Shown here: positions 1 to 7,652 of the stretch, one piece after another
Layout: every line of letters begins with the position of its first letter
How positions within the stretch are numbered: the stretch's first letter is position 1
NCBI RefSeq assembly: GCF_016862555.1
Contig: NZ_BONE01000064.1
Span: 1-44,548, forward strand
Direction of reading: 5' to 3'
DNA length: 44,548 nucleotides
Origin: Asanoa siamensis
GTDB lineage: Bacteria; Actinomycetota; Actinomycetes; Mycobacteriales; Micromonosporaceae
Program-made: the position numbers and the translations under genes
The notes under the pieces: model-generated
Told to the model about the DNA's origin: nothing
The model's input: the letters and a program-made list of their open reading frames with translations, nothing else
Databases searched by the model: none

Positions 1-467
1 GCGCCGCCGGCCAGGGTGCCGAGGCCGAGGCCCACGGAGGCGGCCGCCTCGCCGCGGGCCAGGCCACGGGTCAACGGCGCGTCGGGGCCGTCGGCCGCGT
101 GCATCGTGTCGACGAACCACGCCTGGTCGGGGCCGCTGGACAGGGCCCGGGCCGCGCCGCGCAGCACGGCCGACGCGACGAACAGCCAGAAGCCGTCGGC
201 GACCGCGAGCAGCGCCAGCCCGGCGAAGCTGGCCGCGGCCGAGGCCGCCAGCACCACCCGTCGCCCGATCACGTCGGCCAGGCCGCCGGTCGGCAGCTCC
301 AGGGCCGCGGTGGTCAGCGAGAAGACCAGCACGACGGTGCCGATCTCCGGGAGGCTCAGCCCTCGGTCGAGCATCAGCAGGACCTTGGTGGCCAGGTAGA
401 GCCCGGTCGGCAGCCAGAACAGGAAGACGAGCAGCGTGTAGCGGCGTTCGGCGCCGCGGCCCGTCAT
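1..467 (-). CDS. MFS transporter, N-terminal part (cut by window edge)
   Basis: This is the first 155 or so residues of a major facilitator superfamily transporter; the rest lies beyond base 1. The visible part has at least four hydrophobic helices. Between the second and third is the MFS loop motif, here read as G-G-L-A-D-V-I-G-R-R-V, which fits the family's GxLaDrxGrkxxl signature. A drug or small-molecule exporter is likely but the substrate cannot be read from this fragment. The ATG (467-465) overlaps the TGA of the upstream ArsR-type regulator (469-467) as TGATG, so the two genes are translationally coupled and probably form one operon controlled by that regulator. Confidence 0.85.
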   Translation of the reverse strand, partial: MTGRGAERRYTLLVFLFWLPTGLYLATKVLLMLDRGLSLPEIGTVVLVFSLTTAALELPTGGLADVIGRRVVLAASAAASFAGLALLAVADGFWLFVASAVLRGAARALSSGPDQAWFVDTMHAADGPDAPLTRGLARGEAAASVGLGLGTLAGG

Positions 468-1054
468 CACGACTCGTCCGCGACGTCGGCCCAGCCGGGC
501 TCGTCGATGCGCGGGAAGCCGCCGTAGTGCAGCAGCACCGGGCGCGCGGCGGGGTTGTCGGCGTCGGCGGCGACCAGCTCGTCGATCAGCGCCGTGAACC
601 GCCGCTCCAGCTCGCGCAGCGAGTCGGCCGACAGCACCGCCCGCAGGTCGCTCATGCCGGACACCGCCACCCATTCGGGCGGCAGGTCGGCCACGGCCGC
701 CTCGTGGGCGGCGACGGCCCGTTCGAGCGCCGCGAGCTGGTGCCGGCGCATGACCGACAGCACGGCCCGGCCCTCGGCCGTCGTGGAGAGCGCCGCCTCG
801 TCCCAGGAGGTCGTCGCCTCGGTGGCCTGCCAACGCCGCTCCCGCCCGTCGCGCTGCTCCGCCTCCTCGACGAAGCCGTGCCGGGCGAGCTTGCGCAGGT
901 GATAGCTGGTCGTGCCCGTGTCGGTGTCGAACCGGCGGGCCAGCTCGGTCGCGGTGGCCGGCCCGTCGGCCCGCAGCGCGCCCAGCATCCGCACCCGCAA
1001 CGGGTGCGTGACCGCCTTCAGCTCATCGACCTCGGTGATGATGCGATCCGCCAT
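467..1054 (-). CDS. ArsR-family winged-helix transcriptional regulator
   Basis: A 195-residue DNA-binding regulator. Residues about 8-75 form a winged-helix domain with the ArsR-type start (a V-T-H-P-L-R-V-R-M-L-G-A-L helix), the helix-turn-helix A-T-E-L-A-R-R-F and recognition helix T-S-Y-H-L-R-K-L. The C-terminal 110 residues are helical and have no metal-binding Cys pairs, so a metal sensor is unlikely; the ligand is unknown. The start at ATG 1054 is preferred over upstream in-frame codons because protein homology begins there and a -10 hexamer ends 7 nt before it. The gene is coupled to the MFS transporter downstream, which it probably represses, and a palindrome covers its own -35 region. 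Confidence 0.85.
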   Translation of the reverse strand: MADRIITEVDELKAVTHPLRVRMLGALRADGPATATELARRFDTDTGTTSYHLRKLARHGFVEEAEQRDGRERRWQATEATTSWDEAALSTTAEGRAVLSVMRRHQLAALERAVAAHEAAVADLPPEWVAVSGMSDLRAVLSADSLRELERRFTALIDELVAADADNPAARPVLLHYGGFPRIDEPGWADVADES

Positions 1055-1061
1055 ACGACGG

Positions 1062-1101
1062 ACCGTACCAACTCCAGAGAGAATTTTGCAAAATAAATTC
1101 T
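1062..1101 (-). promoter_or_regulatory. Leaderless promoter with overlapping palindromic operator for the ArsR-type regulator
   Basis: Reading on the minus strand, TTGCAA (1091-1086) and TACGGT (1067-1062) are spaced 18 nt apart, and TACGGT ends 7 nt before the ATG at 1054. A perfect 12-bp palindrome ATTTTGCAAAAT (1083-1094) lies inside a longer inverted repeat with arms AGAATTT (1080-1086) and AAATTCT (1095-1101). The palindrome covers the -35 box. The AT-rich island is unlike everything around it. The simplest reading is an autoregulatory operator; the binding itself is inference. Confidence 0.6.
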
Positions 1102-1109
1102 GCCAACGG

Positions 1110-2483
1110 TCAGCCGATCCAGACCGCCTTGGCGTTGCAGAACTCCCGGATCCCCAGCGACGACAGCTCGCGGCCGTAGCCGGAGTCGCCGACACCACCG
1201 AACGGCAGTGCCGGGTACGACGTGGTCATCCCGTTGACGAACACCTGCCCGGCGTCCAGCCCGTTGACGAACCGCTCCCGCTCCCCCGGGTCGTTGGTCC
1301 ACACATTGCTGCCGAGCCCGAACTCGGTCGCGTTGGCCAGCTCCAGCGCCTCGTCCACCGAGGAGGCCCGGTAGAGGCCGGCCACGGGCCCGAACACCTC
1401 CTCGCCGAACATCCGCATGTCGCGGGTGATGTCGGTGACCACGGTCGGCGGGTAGAACCAGCCCGGCCCGTCGGGCACCCGACCACCGGTCAGCACGGTC
1501 GCGCCGCGGGCGACGGCGTCGTCGACCTGCGCCGCCACGTCGTCGCGGACCTGCTCGGTGGCCAGCGGCCCGACGTCGGTGGCGTGGTCGAGCGGATCAC
1601 CCACGACCAGCGCCGCCATCCTGTCGGTGAACGCGCGCGCGAACGTCTCGTAGACCTCGCCGTGCACGATGAACCGCTTCGCCGCGATGCACGACTGGCC
1701 GCTGTTCTGGCAGCGGGCCTTCACCGCGGTCGCCACGGCCGCGTCGAGGTCGGCGGACGGCAGCACCACGAACGGATCGCTGCCCCCGAGTTCCAGCACC
1801 GTCTTCTTCAGCGCCCGCCCCGCCGCCGCGGCCACGGCGCGCCCGGCCGGTGTGCTCCCGGTCAGCGTCGCCGCGCGTACCCGAGGATCCAGCAGGATGT
1901 TCTCGATGGCGTCCGACCCGACCAGCAGGGCTTGGAACGCGCCCGGCGGGAACCCCGACCGCTCGAACAGCTCGTCGAGGTAGAGCGCGGTCTGCGGCAC
2001 GTTGGACGCGTGCTTGAGCAGCCCCGGGTTGCCGACCATCAGGTTCGGCGCGGCGAACCGCATGACCTGCCAGAGCGGGAAGTTCCACGGCATGACCGCC
2101 AGGACCGGGCCGAGGGGCTCGAACCGGGTGTACGCGCGGCTCGCGCCCACGGCGTGCGCGTCGGCGGGCTGGTCGGCGAGGAACTCCTCCGCGTGCGTGG
2201 CGAAGTAGCGGCACGCCGCGGCGCACTTGGTGACCTCCGCCTTCGCCTCGCCGATGGGTTTGCCCATCTCCATCGTGACCAGCCGCGCGACCTCGACCAC
2301 CTCGCCCTCCAGCAGCAGCGCGGCCTCCCGCAGCCAGGCGGCCCGCTCGTCGAAGCTGGTCGCCCGCAGCGTCACCGCGGCCGCCGCGGCGTCGGCCAGG
2401 ATCCTCTCGATCTGCTTCTCGCCCATCGGGTCGAAGCTCTTGAGCATCTCGCCGGTCGCGGGGTTGGTGGTGGCGATGGCCAT
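1110..2483 (-). CDS. NAD(P)-dependent aldehyde dehydrogenase, succinate-semialdehyde dehydrogenase type
   Basis: A 457-residue aldehyde dehydrogenase, the usual length for the short GabD1-like group. It shows the oxyanion Asn in M-P-W-N-F-P (N134), the general base Glu in L-E-L-G-G-S-D-P-F (E231), the catalytic Cys in S-G-Q-S-C (C265) and the late F-G-P-V motif. The family oxidises semialdehydes such as succinic semialdehyde to the acid with NAD(P)+; the close match to the E-M-G-K-P and G-S-x-P-F-V signatures of that subgroup supports this, though exact substrate is inferred. A GGAG ribosome site lies 5 nt before the ATG. The DUF6343-like gene ends 12 nt upstream on the same strand, so the two are probably co-transcribed. 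Confidence 0.9.
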   Translation of the reverse strand: MAIATTNPATGEMLKSFDPMGEKQIERILADAAAAAVTLRATSFDERAAWLREAALLLEGEVVEVARLVTMEMGKPIGEAKAEVTKCAAACRYFATHAEEFLADQPADAHAVGASRAYTRFEPLGPVLAVMPWNFPLWQVMRFAAPNLMVGNPGLLKHASNVPQTALYLDELFERSGFPPGAFQALLVGSDAIENILLDPRVRAATLTGSTPAGRAVAAAAGRALKKTVLELGGSDPFVVLPSADLDAAVATAVKARCQNSGQSCIAAKRFIVHGEVYETFARAFTDRMAALVVGDPLDHATDVGPLATEQVRDDVAAQVDDAVARGATVLTGGRVPDGPGWFYPPTVVTDITRDMRMFGEEVFGPVAGLYRASSVDEALELANATEFGLGSNVWTNDPGERERFVNGLDAGQVFVNGMTTSYPALPFGGVGDSGYGRELSSLGIREFCNAKAVWIG

Positions 2484-2495
2484 GGCAGCTCCAGG

Positions 2496-2777
2496 TCATT
2501 CGAAGAGCGAGTGGTGCACGCCCGGTTCGGCCCGGTGCCGGGCCCGGCGGCGGCGCTGGATGACCACGATGTCGACGGCGGCCGTCAGCACGACCAGACC
2601 GCAGATCACCGCGAGGGGCAGCAGGTCGGCCGCGGCGGCGAGCCAGGTCAGCACGGCGAAGACGACGAGGCCGAACGTGGCCAGGACGAGGCGGAGGTTC
2701 AGAGCGGAGTACGGATGTCCGACAGTGCCCCGCGCCCTGCGCGGCTGGCCGCCGGCCTGGGGACGGTTTCCGGTCAT
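2496..2777 (-). CDS. Small two-helix membrane protein, DUF6343-like
   Basis: A 93-residue protein with a charged N-terminus, a conserved-looking S-A-L-N-L-R-L-V-L stretch at about residues 24-32, two hydrophobic segments (about 30-47 and 52-72) and an Arg-rich tail. The layout fits small actinobacterial DUF6343 proteins, for which no function is known. It sits 12 nt upstream of the aldehyde dehydrogenase on the same strand. No clear ribosome site precedes the ATG. The family name is from memory of the motif and is only moderately sure; the reading frame itself is well supported by its spacing between two clear genes. Confidence 0.65.
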   Translation of the reverse strand: MTGNRPQAGGQPRRARGTVGHPYSALNLRLVLATFGLVVFAVLTWLAAAADLLPLAVICGLVVLTAAVDIVVIQRRRRARHRAEPGVHHSLFE

Positions 2778-2806
2778 ACGGGACGACTACCCCGCCCCCG
2801 ACCCGG

Positions 2807-4054
2807 CTAACCGGGCGGCGCGAAGCGGAAGACGTTGCCGCCAAGATCGTCGCTGACCAGCAGCGACCCGTCGGCCAGCCGGGCGATGTCCACCGGCCGC
2901 GCCCACGGCCCGCTCTCGCCGAGGAAGCCGGTGGCCAGGTCGTGCTGGTCACCCGGGCGGCCGTCGACCCACGGGAAGTTGATCACCTTGTAGCCGGTGG
3001 GCTGGCTCCGGTTCCACGAGCCGTGCAGGGCGATCACCGCGCCCAGGTCGGGCACGAACGTCAGGCCGAGCGGCGCCGAGTGGGCCTGGATGCCGACGTC
3101 GACCGGGGTGGCCTGCTCGCAGTCGGCCGCCGCGCCCTCCCGGTTGAGCTCGTAGTCGCGCTGGTAGGGCATGTTGCGCAGCCCGCCCGCCGGGTCGGGG
3201 TTGCAGAACGGCCAACCGTAGAAGCCGCCCTGCTCGATCCTGATGAACTCCTCGGGCGGGTTGTTGTCGACGTACGCGGTGTCCTTCTCCCCGGTCTTCG
3301 GGTCGAGGATGTTGTCGCGGTTGTTGACCACGACCCAGAGGTCCTGCGTGCCGGGCGCGATCGCCAGCCCCTCGGCGTTGCGGATGCCCCGCGCGACCAG
3401 CGCCTTCCCGGCGTTGCGGCCGCTCGCGTCCCAGCGGTAGATCGCGCCGCGGATCGGGTCGGCCCGGGTGTCCGAGGCGCAGGCGTTGCAGGTCGAGGCG
3501 ATCGAGACGTAGAGGGTCTCGCCGTCGACGGCGATGTTCTTGAGCACGTGGCCGTAGTTGCCGCCCAGTTCCGGCAGGCTGTCGTCGGGCAGGCCGTCGA
3601 CCACCACCTCACCCGGGCCGGCGGTGGCGGCGCCGGCGACGTACGGGAAGCGGACCACCTCGTCGACCGCGGCGACGTAGAGCCACTGCCGCCCGCCGAC
3701 CGTGGCGAGCACCAGGTCGTGCGGGCGGTCGAGGCCGTCGACGAACGCGGCCGGCGCGCCACCGCCGGGCGGGATCCGGTCGACCTGGCCCGCGCTCGGC
3801 CGCGACACCAGCACGGCGCCGTCGGGCAGGGCGAGCAGGAAGCGGGCCTTGGGCACCCGTGCGTAGACGGACGCCCGCCAGCCGGCGGGCAGGTTGACCG
3901 TGCGGTCCGTTCCCTCGATCGGCACCGGCGACAGGCCGGCGCCGGGCGAGACGCTGCCCGTGGGCGCGACCTCCGGCGGCGCTTCGGGCTCGCCGCAGCC
4001 CGCCACGAGGACGGCGAGAGTTACCAGCAGGGCGATGGGACCGGCCGGGCGCAT
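2807..4054 (-). CDS. PQQ-type glucose/sorbosone dehydrogenase-like lipoprotein
   Basis: A 415-residue exported lipoprotein. The N-terminus is a signal peptide ending in the lipobox L-V-A-G-C (C20), followed by a Pro/Glu-rich linker. The rest is a six-bladed beta-propeller of the GSDH family, with repeated blades and motifs such as G-L-D-R-P-H-D-L (about 102-109), G-I-R-N-A-E-G-L and G-x-F-Y-G-W-P-F. Family members oxidise sugars using PQQ, but many actinobacterial homologues have no proven activity or cofactor. The ATG at 4054 has no Shine-Dalgarno sequence; TAGGTT (4066-4061) ends 6 nt before it, which suggests a leaderless mRNA. It is probably its own transcription unit. Confidence 0.85.
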   Translation of the reverse strand: MRPAGPIALLVTLAVLVAGCGEPEAPPEVAPTGSVSPGAGLSPVPIEGTDRTVNLPAGWRASVYARVPKARFLLALPDGAVLVSRPSAGQVDRIPPGGGAPAAFVDGLDRPHDLVLATVGGRQWLYVAAVDEVVRFPYVAGAATAGPGEVVVDGLPDDSLPELGGNYGHVLKNIAVDGETLYVSIASTCNACASDTRADPIRGAIYRWDASGRNAGKALVARGIRNAEGLAIAPGTQDLWVVVNNRDNILDPKTGEKDTAYVDNNPPEEFIRIEQGGFYGWPFCNPDPAGGLRNMPYQRDYELNREGAAADCEQATPVDVGIQAHSAPLGLTFVPDLGAVIALHGSWNRSQPTGYKVINFPWVDGRPGDQHDLATGFLGESGPWARPVDIARLADGSLLVSDDLGGNVFRFAPPG

Positions 4055-4060
4055 GGCTGC

Positions 4061-4066
4061 AACCTA
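4061..4066 (-). promoter_or_regulatory. -10 box of a leaderless promoter (sugar-dehydrogenase lipoprotein)
   Basis: On the minus strand TAGGTT ends 6 nt before the ATG at 4054, matching the TAnnnT pattern seen before other starts in the window. No -35 box is convincing. Confidence 0.4.
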
Positions 4067-4123
4067 CCCGGCCGGACCCAGACACGGGTCGATGCCCGCG
4101 TGCTGGCCCCGCCGGCCGCGGGG

Positions 4124-4633
4124 TCAGTGCCCGTAACGGCCGTGTCCGTACCAGTCGCGCCGCCCCCGCCAGTCGCCACGACCCTGTGCGTCGCCCTGGG
4201 CGTACCAGTCGCCGCGGGCGGTGCGGGCGTAGTAGACGCGCCTGCTCCTGCTGGCCCAGTGCAGGAAGAAGAGCAGCACGATCAACGGGAAGACGGGGAA
4301 GAACAGCGCGCCGTTGGCGATCCACAGCAGGCCGAAGAGCACCCCGATCGCCGCCAGGACGCCGACCCGGCGGCGCAGGAACAGGTTCATCTCGGCCTTC
4401 GCCCGGTCCTGGGCCTCGGGCGTACGCGCGAGCGCCGCGCGGCCACCGTCGGGCAGGTCCGCGGTCAGCGGGCCGAGCTCGTCCCGGTACGTCGCCGAGT
4501 AGGCCGCGGCCAGTCGCTGCTCGCCCTCGTCGAGGTTGAGCCGGCCCTCGGTCATGGCGGCACGCAGGATGGTCGCGATCTGTTCGCGTTCGGCGTCCGA
4601 GGCTCGAAGCCGCGGGCTTTGAGGCGTGGTCAT
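4124..4633 (-). CDS. DUF1707 (SHOCT-like) domain membrane protein
   Basis: A 169-residue protein. Residues about 8-62 are a DUF1707 domain, recognised by R-A-S-D-A-E-R-E-Q, the G-R-L-N-L-D-E-G-E-Q-R core and the final D-L-P. Two transmembrane helices follow (about 89-108 and 112-127). The tail is unusual: it is rich in Gly, Arg, Trp and Tyr with repeats of the type G-D-W-Y/R and ends G-H-G-R-Y-G-H. DUF1707 is a common actinobacterial domain without a defined biochemical role. GGAGG lies 5 nt upstream of the ATG. The gene is divergent from the histidine kinase at 4833, and the shared 199-nt gap contains an inverted repeat. Confidence 0.85.
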   Translation of the reverse strand: MTTPQSPRLRASDAEREQIATILRAAMTEGRLNLDEGEQRLAAAYSATYRDELGPLTADLPDGGRAALARTPEAQDRAKAEMNLFLRRRVGVLAAIGVLFGLLWIANGALFFPVFPLIVLLFFLHWASRSRRVYYARTARGDWYAQGDAQGRGDWRGRRDWYGHGRYGH

Positions 4634-4715
4634 GGCTCCCTCCGCTTCATGTCGACCTCTTACAAGACTGCTCCTTTCCGCGACCGATTGCCTGCGGCGT
4701 GTGACGGCTATCCCT

Positions 4716-4764
4716 CTACTCCAACGGGAGTAGCCGGGTGGGGCGGATGTGGCGTTCCTACTCC
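4716..4764. promoter_or_regulatory. Candidate response-regulator operator (CTACTCC inverted repeat plus half-site)
   Basis: CTACTCC (4716-4722) and GGAGTAG (4727-4733) form a perfect 7-bp inverted repeat around AACG. A third copy, CTACTCC (4758-4764), lies 42 nt after the first. LuxR/NarL-type response regulators bind short inverted repeats, and this one sits just upstream of such a system, so autoregulation is plausible. The site could also act on the divergent DUF1707 gene. Confidence 0.5.
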
Positions 4765-4820
4765 CCCCGCGGTACGCGCAGCCCGGCTTCCGGCGGATGT
4801 CCGCGCGCCGCCGCGTGCCC

Positions 4821-4832
4821 TAGCGTCAGCTC
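4821..4832 (+). promoter_or_regulatory. -10 box of a leaderless promoter for the histidine kinase
   Basis: TAGCGT (4821-4826) ends 6 nt before the ATG at 4833 and there is no Shine-Dalgarno sequence. It supports ATG 4833 as both transcription and translation start. Confidence 0.45.
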
Positions 4833-6032
4833 ATGCGAGGGCGGGACCGCGAACGGCGGCGGCGGTACGGCCGGCACGGCGCCGGGCTCGCCACGCTGCT
4901 CTCCCTGGTGCAGGTGATCGGCGCCGAAGCCGACGGCGACCTGCCCTACGAGCGGGCGGCCCCGCTGCTCGCGGCGTCGGTCGCGCTGGTCTGGCGGCGC
5001 CGGGCACCCCTGCCGGTGCTGTCGGTCGCGCTCGCCGGCACGCTCGGGTACGCGCTGTCCGGCCACCCCGACGGCCCGTTCTTCCTGGCCGCGACGGCCG
5101 CCTACTTCTCCGCGGTGCTGCAGGGCCGGCGCTGGCCGGCGCTGGTGCTGTCGGCGACCGCCGTGACGGCGTACCTCTGTTGTGGCTGGTGGTTCCCGAG
5201 TGCCCTCGGCGTGCCGGCGGCCGCGGTCATCGGGGCGCGGGACGCCGTGGTGGCCGGTGCCTGGCTCGTCGCCGTGCTGGCCGCGGGCGAGATCGCGCGG
5301 GGGCACCGGGAGCGGATCGCGGTGCTCAACTCGATGCGGGCCGAGCGGGAGCGCACGCAGGAGGAGCAGGAGCGACGGCAGGCGAGCGAGGAGCGGCTGC
5401 GGATCGCCCGCGAGCTGCACGACGTGCTCGGGCACCACCTGTCGCTGATCAACGTGCAGGCCGGCGTCGGGCTGCACCTCATCGACCAGCGGCCCGAGCA
5501 GGCCCGGGAGGCGCTCACGGTGATCAAGTCGGCGAGCGCGGAGGCGCTGCGCGAGGTGCGCTCGGTGCTGAACGCGCTGCGGCCGGTCGAGGAGGCGGCG
5601 CCGCGGACGCCGGCGCCGGGGCTGGAGAGGCTGGACGAGTTGACGTCGGGCGCGGGCTTCCCGGTGGCGGCCACGGTGACCGGGGTGCCGCGCCCGTTGC
5701 CGGCCGAGGTCGACCGGGCGGCGTTCCGGATCGTCCAGGAGGCGCTGACCAACGTGCGGCGGCACGCGGGCCCGGCGGTGTCGGCGACGGTGTCGGTGGC
5801 CTACGCCGCGGGGCGGGTGGTGGTGGAGGTCACGGACGACGGCACGGGCGGGGCGGTCGCGGAGCCGAGCGGCGCGGTGGGCGGCGAGGCGGGTGGTGCG
5901 GGCAACGGGATCGCCGGGATGCGGGCGCGGGCGACGGCGTTGGGCGGCACGCTCGCCGCCGGCCCGGTCGAGGGCGGTCCCGGCTGGCGGGTCGCGGCCG
6001 TCCTGCCCGACGCGGGAGGATCCGACCGATGA
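4833..6032 (+). CDS. Sensor histidine kinase, NarL/DesK type (HisKA_3)
   Basis: A 399-residue membrane sensor kinase. The N-terminal half has four to five hydrophobic helices (about 20-150) with no large extracellular loop, so it may sense a membrane-linked signal. A charged helix (about 157-190) leads to the HisKA_3 dimerisation box with phospho-acceptor H196 in R-E-L-H-D-V-L-G-H-H. The HATPase domain follows, with the N box (E-A-L-T-N-V-R-R-H) and a D-D-G-T-G-G motif near residue 335. The TGA (6030-6032) overlaps the ATG of the response regulator (6029), the standard arrangement for a coupled pair. An inverted repeat lies upstream of its promoter. Confidence 0.92.
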   Translation: MRGRDRERRRRYGRHGAGLATLLSLVQVIGAEADGDLPYERAAPLLAASVALVWRRRAPLPVLSVALAGTLGYALSGHPDGPFFLAATAAYFSAVLQGRRWPALVLSATAVTAYLCCGWWFPSALGVPAAAVIGARDAVVAGAWLVAVLAAGEIARGHRERIAVLNSMRAERERTQEEQERRQASEERLRIARELHDVLGHHLSLINVQAGVGLHLIDQRPEQAREALTVIKSASAEALREVRSVLNALRPVEEAAPRTPAPGLERLDELTSGAGFPVAATVTGVPRPLPAEVDRAAFRIVQEALTNVRRHAGPAVSATVSVAYAAGRVVVEVTDDGTGGAVAEPSGAVGGEAGGAGNGIAGMRARATALGGTLAAGPVEGGPGWRVAAVLPDAGGSDR

Positions 6033-6697
6033 TCAGCGTGCTGCTCGCCGACGACCAGGCTCTCGTCCGGGCGGGCTTCCGCGCCCTGCTCGACGCGGAG
6101 GACGACATAGCCGTCGTGGCCGAGGCCGGCGACGGTCTCGCCGCCGTCGCGGCGACCGCCGCCAACCGGCCCGACGTGGTGCTGATGGACATCCGGATGC
6201 CGGGCGTCGACGGGCTGGAGGCGACCCGGCGGATCACCACCGACCCGGCGCTGACGGCGACCCGGATCGTCATCCTGACGACGTTCGAGCTGGACGAGTA
6301 CCTGTTCGAGGCGCTGCGGGTCGGCGCGTCCGGCTTCCTGGTCAAGGACACGGAGCCGGTCGAGCTGATCCGGGGCGTGCGCGCCGTGGCGGCCGGCGAC
6401 GCGCTGCTCTCCCCCGGCGTCACCCGTCGGCTGATCGCCGAGTTCGCGTCCCGGGACCGCCGCGCGGTGCCGCCCCTGCCTCCGCCGGACCAGCTCACCG
6501 ACCGCGAGCGCGAGGTCGTGGCGCTGGTCGGGGCCGGACTGTCCAACGACGAGATCGCGGCCCGCCTGGTGGTCAGCCCGGCCACGGCGAAGACGCACGT
6601 CAGCCGCGCGATGATCAAACTGGCCGCGCGGGACCGGGCCCAACTCGTCGTCTACGCGTACGAGGCGGGCCTGGTCCGTCCATCCTGGACCGACTAG
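6029..6697 (+). CDS. Response regulator, NarL/LuxR family
   Basis: A 222-residue transcription factor that pairs with the kinase at 4833. The receiver domain (about 1-120) has the acidic pair D8-D9, phospho-acceptor D54 in V-V-L-M-D-I-R-M-P-G and the conserved Lys in F-L-V-K-D. The C-terminal LuxR helix-turn-helix (about 155-215) reads L-T-D-R-E-R-E-V, then L-S-N-D-E-I-A and T-A-K-T-H-V-S-R. Start ATG 6029 follows GGAGGA with suitable spacing and overlaps the kinase stop. The gene converges on the EcsC-like gene; the two TAG stops share the palindrome CTAG at 6694-6697. Targets are unknown apart from the candidate site at 4716. Confidence 0.92.
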   Translation: MISVLLADDQALVRAGFRALLDAEDDIAVVAEAGDGLAAVAATAANRPDVVLMDIRMPGVDGLEATRRITTDPALTATRIVILTTFELDEYLFEALRVGASGFLVKDTEPVELIRGVRAVAAGDALLSPGVTRRLIAEFASRDRRAVPPLPPPDQLTDREREVVALVGAGLSNDEIAARLVVSPATAKTHVSRAMIKLAARDRAQLVVYAYEAGLVRPSWTD

Positions 6698-7476
6698 GAC
6701 GTCTCGCGAGGCCCGGGGATCTGCGGCGTCTGCCAGTAGGTGGCGCGCGGGCGGTACAGCTCCCGGGTGCGGTTGGCCAGGTCGGTGGTGGCCGACGAGT
6801 TGGCCCAGGTGCCGAGGATGATCGCGGCGCCCGGCACGATCTTCGCGAAGATGCGCTTGGCCGCCCGGATGCCGGCCATCTGGGCCAGCTTCACGCCGAG
6901 CTTGACCAGCACGCGGTGCATCGGGGTGCCGCTGCCGCGCAGCAGCGTGCCCGCCCGCTCGCGGCCGGCCGCGACACCGAGCGCCAGCCGGGCGGTCTCG
7001 GCGATCTTGTGCACCTTCTGCAGCACGAGCAGGTCGGTGGCGCGCTCCGGGTCGCGCGGGTCGACGCCGTACGCGGCCGCGATGTGCAGCACCATCCGCG
7101 CCTGGTTCCAGGCGAGCACCCCGACGTCGAGGACCGCGCCCGCGATGCCGGTCGCGCCGGAGACGGCGCCCGAGAGCCGGGCCAGGTTGACGAACTTCTT
7201 GGCCGCGATGTCGGCCAGCGCGTCCGGCGGGACGCCGGGCCGTTCCGCCCGAATCCGCATCAGCCACTCGTGGGCCTCGGGGCCGAGGCGGCGCACCGCC
7301 TCCAGCGCGAGGTGCTCGGGCGCGTACTGCGGGTCGGCCTTCATCTTGTCCCACAACCCGGCCGGTGGCGCGGTCGTGCCCTCGTCGAGCGAAGGTGCCG
7401 CCTCGGGGGGCGCGGGCTCCGATGGGGACTCGGGCATGGGGGGCGGGGTGTCGGCACCCGTGTCGGGGTGGGTCAC
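6694..7476 (-). CDS. EcsC family protein
   Basis: A 260-residue protein. Residues 1-45 are a Pro/Glu-rich disordered segment. The rest resembles the EcsC domain, mostly helical, with a glycine-rich hydrophobic stretch (L-S-G-A-V-S-G-A-T-G-I-A-G-A near residue 105) that may associate with membranes, and a second one near 225-235 (V-P-G-A-A-I-I-L-G). EcsC-like proteins have no agreed biochemical function. GTG 7476 is chosen because GGAGGA lies 7 nt before it and the longer upstream reading frame is low-complexity sequence. The stop overlaps that of the response regulator on the other strand. Confidence 0.75.
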   Translation of the reverse strand: MTHPDTGADTPPPMPESPSEPAPPEAAPSLDEGTTAPPAGLWDKMKADPQYAPEHLALEAVRRLGPEAHEWLMRIRAERPGVPPDALADIAAKKFVNLARLSGAVSGATGIAGAVLDVGVLAWNQARMVLHIAAAYGVDPRDPERATDLLVLQKVHKIAETARLALGVAAGRERAGTLLRGSGTPMHRVLVKLGVKLAQMAGIRAAKRIFAKIVPGAAIILGTWANSSATTDLANRTRELYRPRATYWQTPQIPGPRETS

Positions 7477-7605
7477 GGCGTCCTCCGGGGGAAACGTGGG
7501 GGAAGCACTCTTTGTACCCCAACGGCGCCACCCGCACGCGTACGTTCGACCGGCAGGTCTGGCGCCTCGCCCGTTCCGTGGTTCACCCCGGGCGCTGGTT
7601 TGCGG

Positions 7606-7652
7606 TAGCGTCCCCGCCTGACTGACCGTGATCAAGAACCGTGAGGGTGCGC
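7606..7652 (+). promoter_or_regulatory. Probable promoter and short leader of the carbohydrate-binding protein gene
   Basis: TAGCGT (7606-7611) fits a -10 box and would give a leader of about 34 nt. GAGGG lies 5 nt before the ATG at 7653. No strong -35 is visible. Confidence 0.35.
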
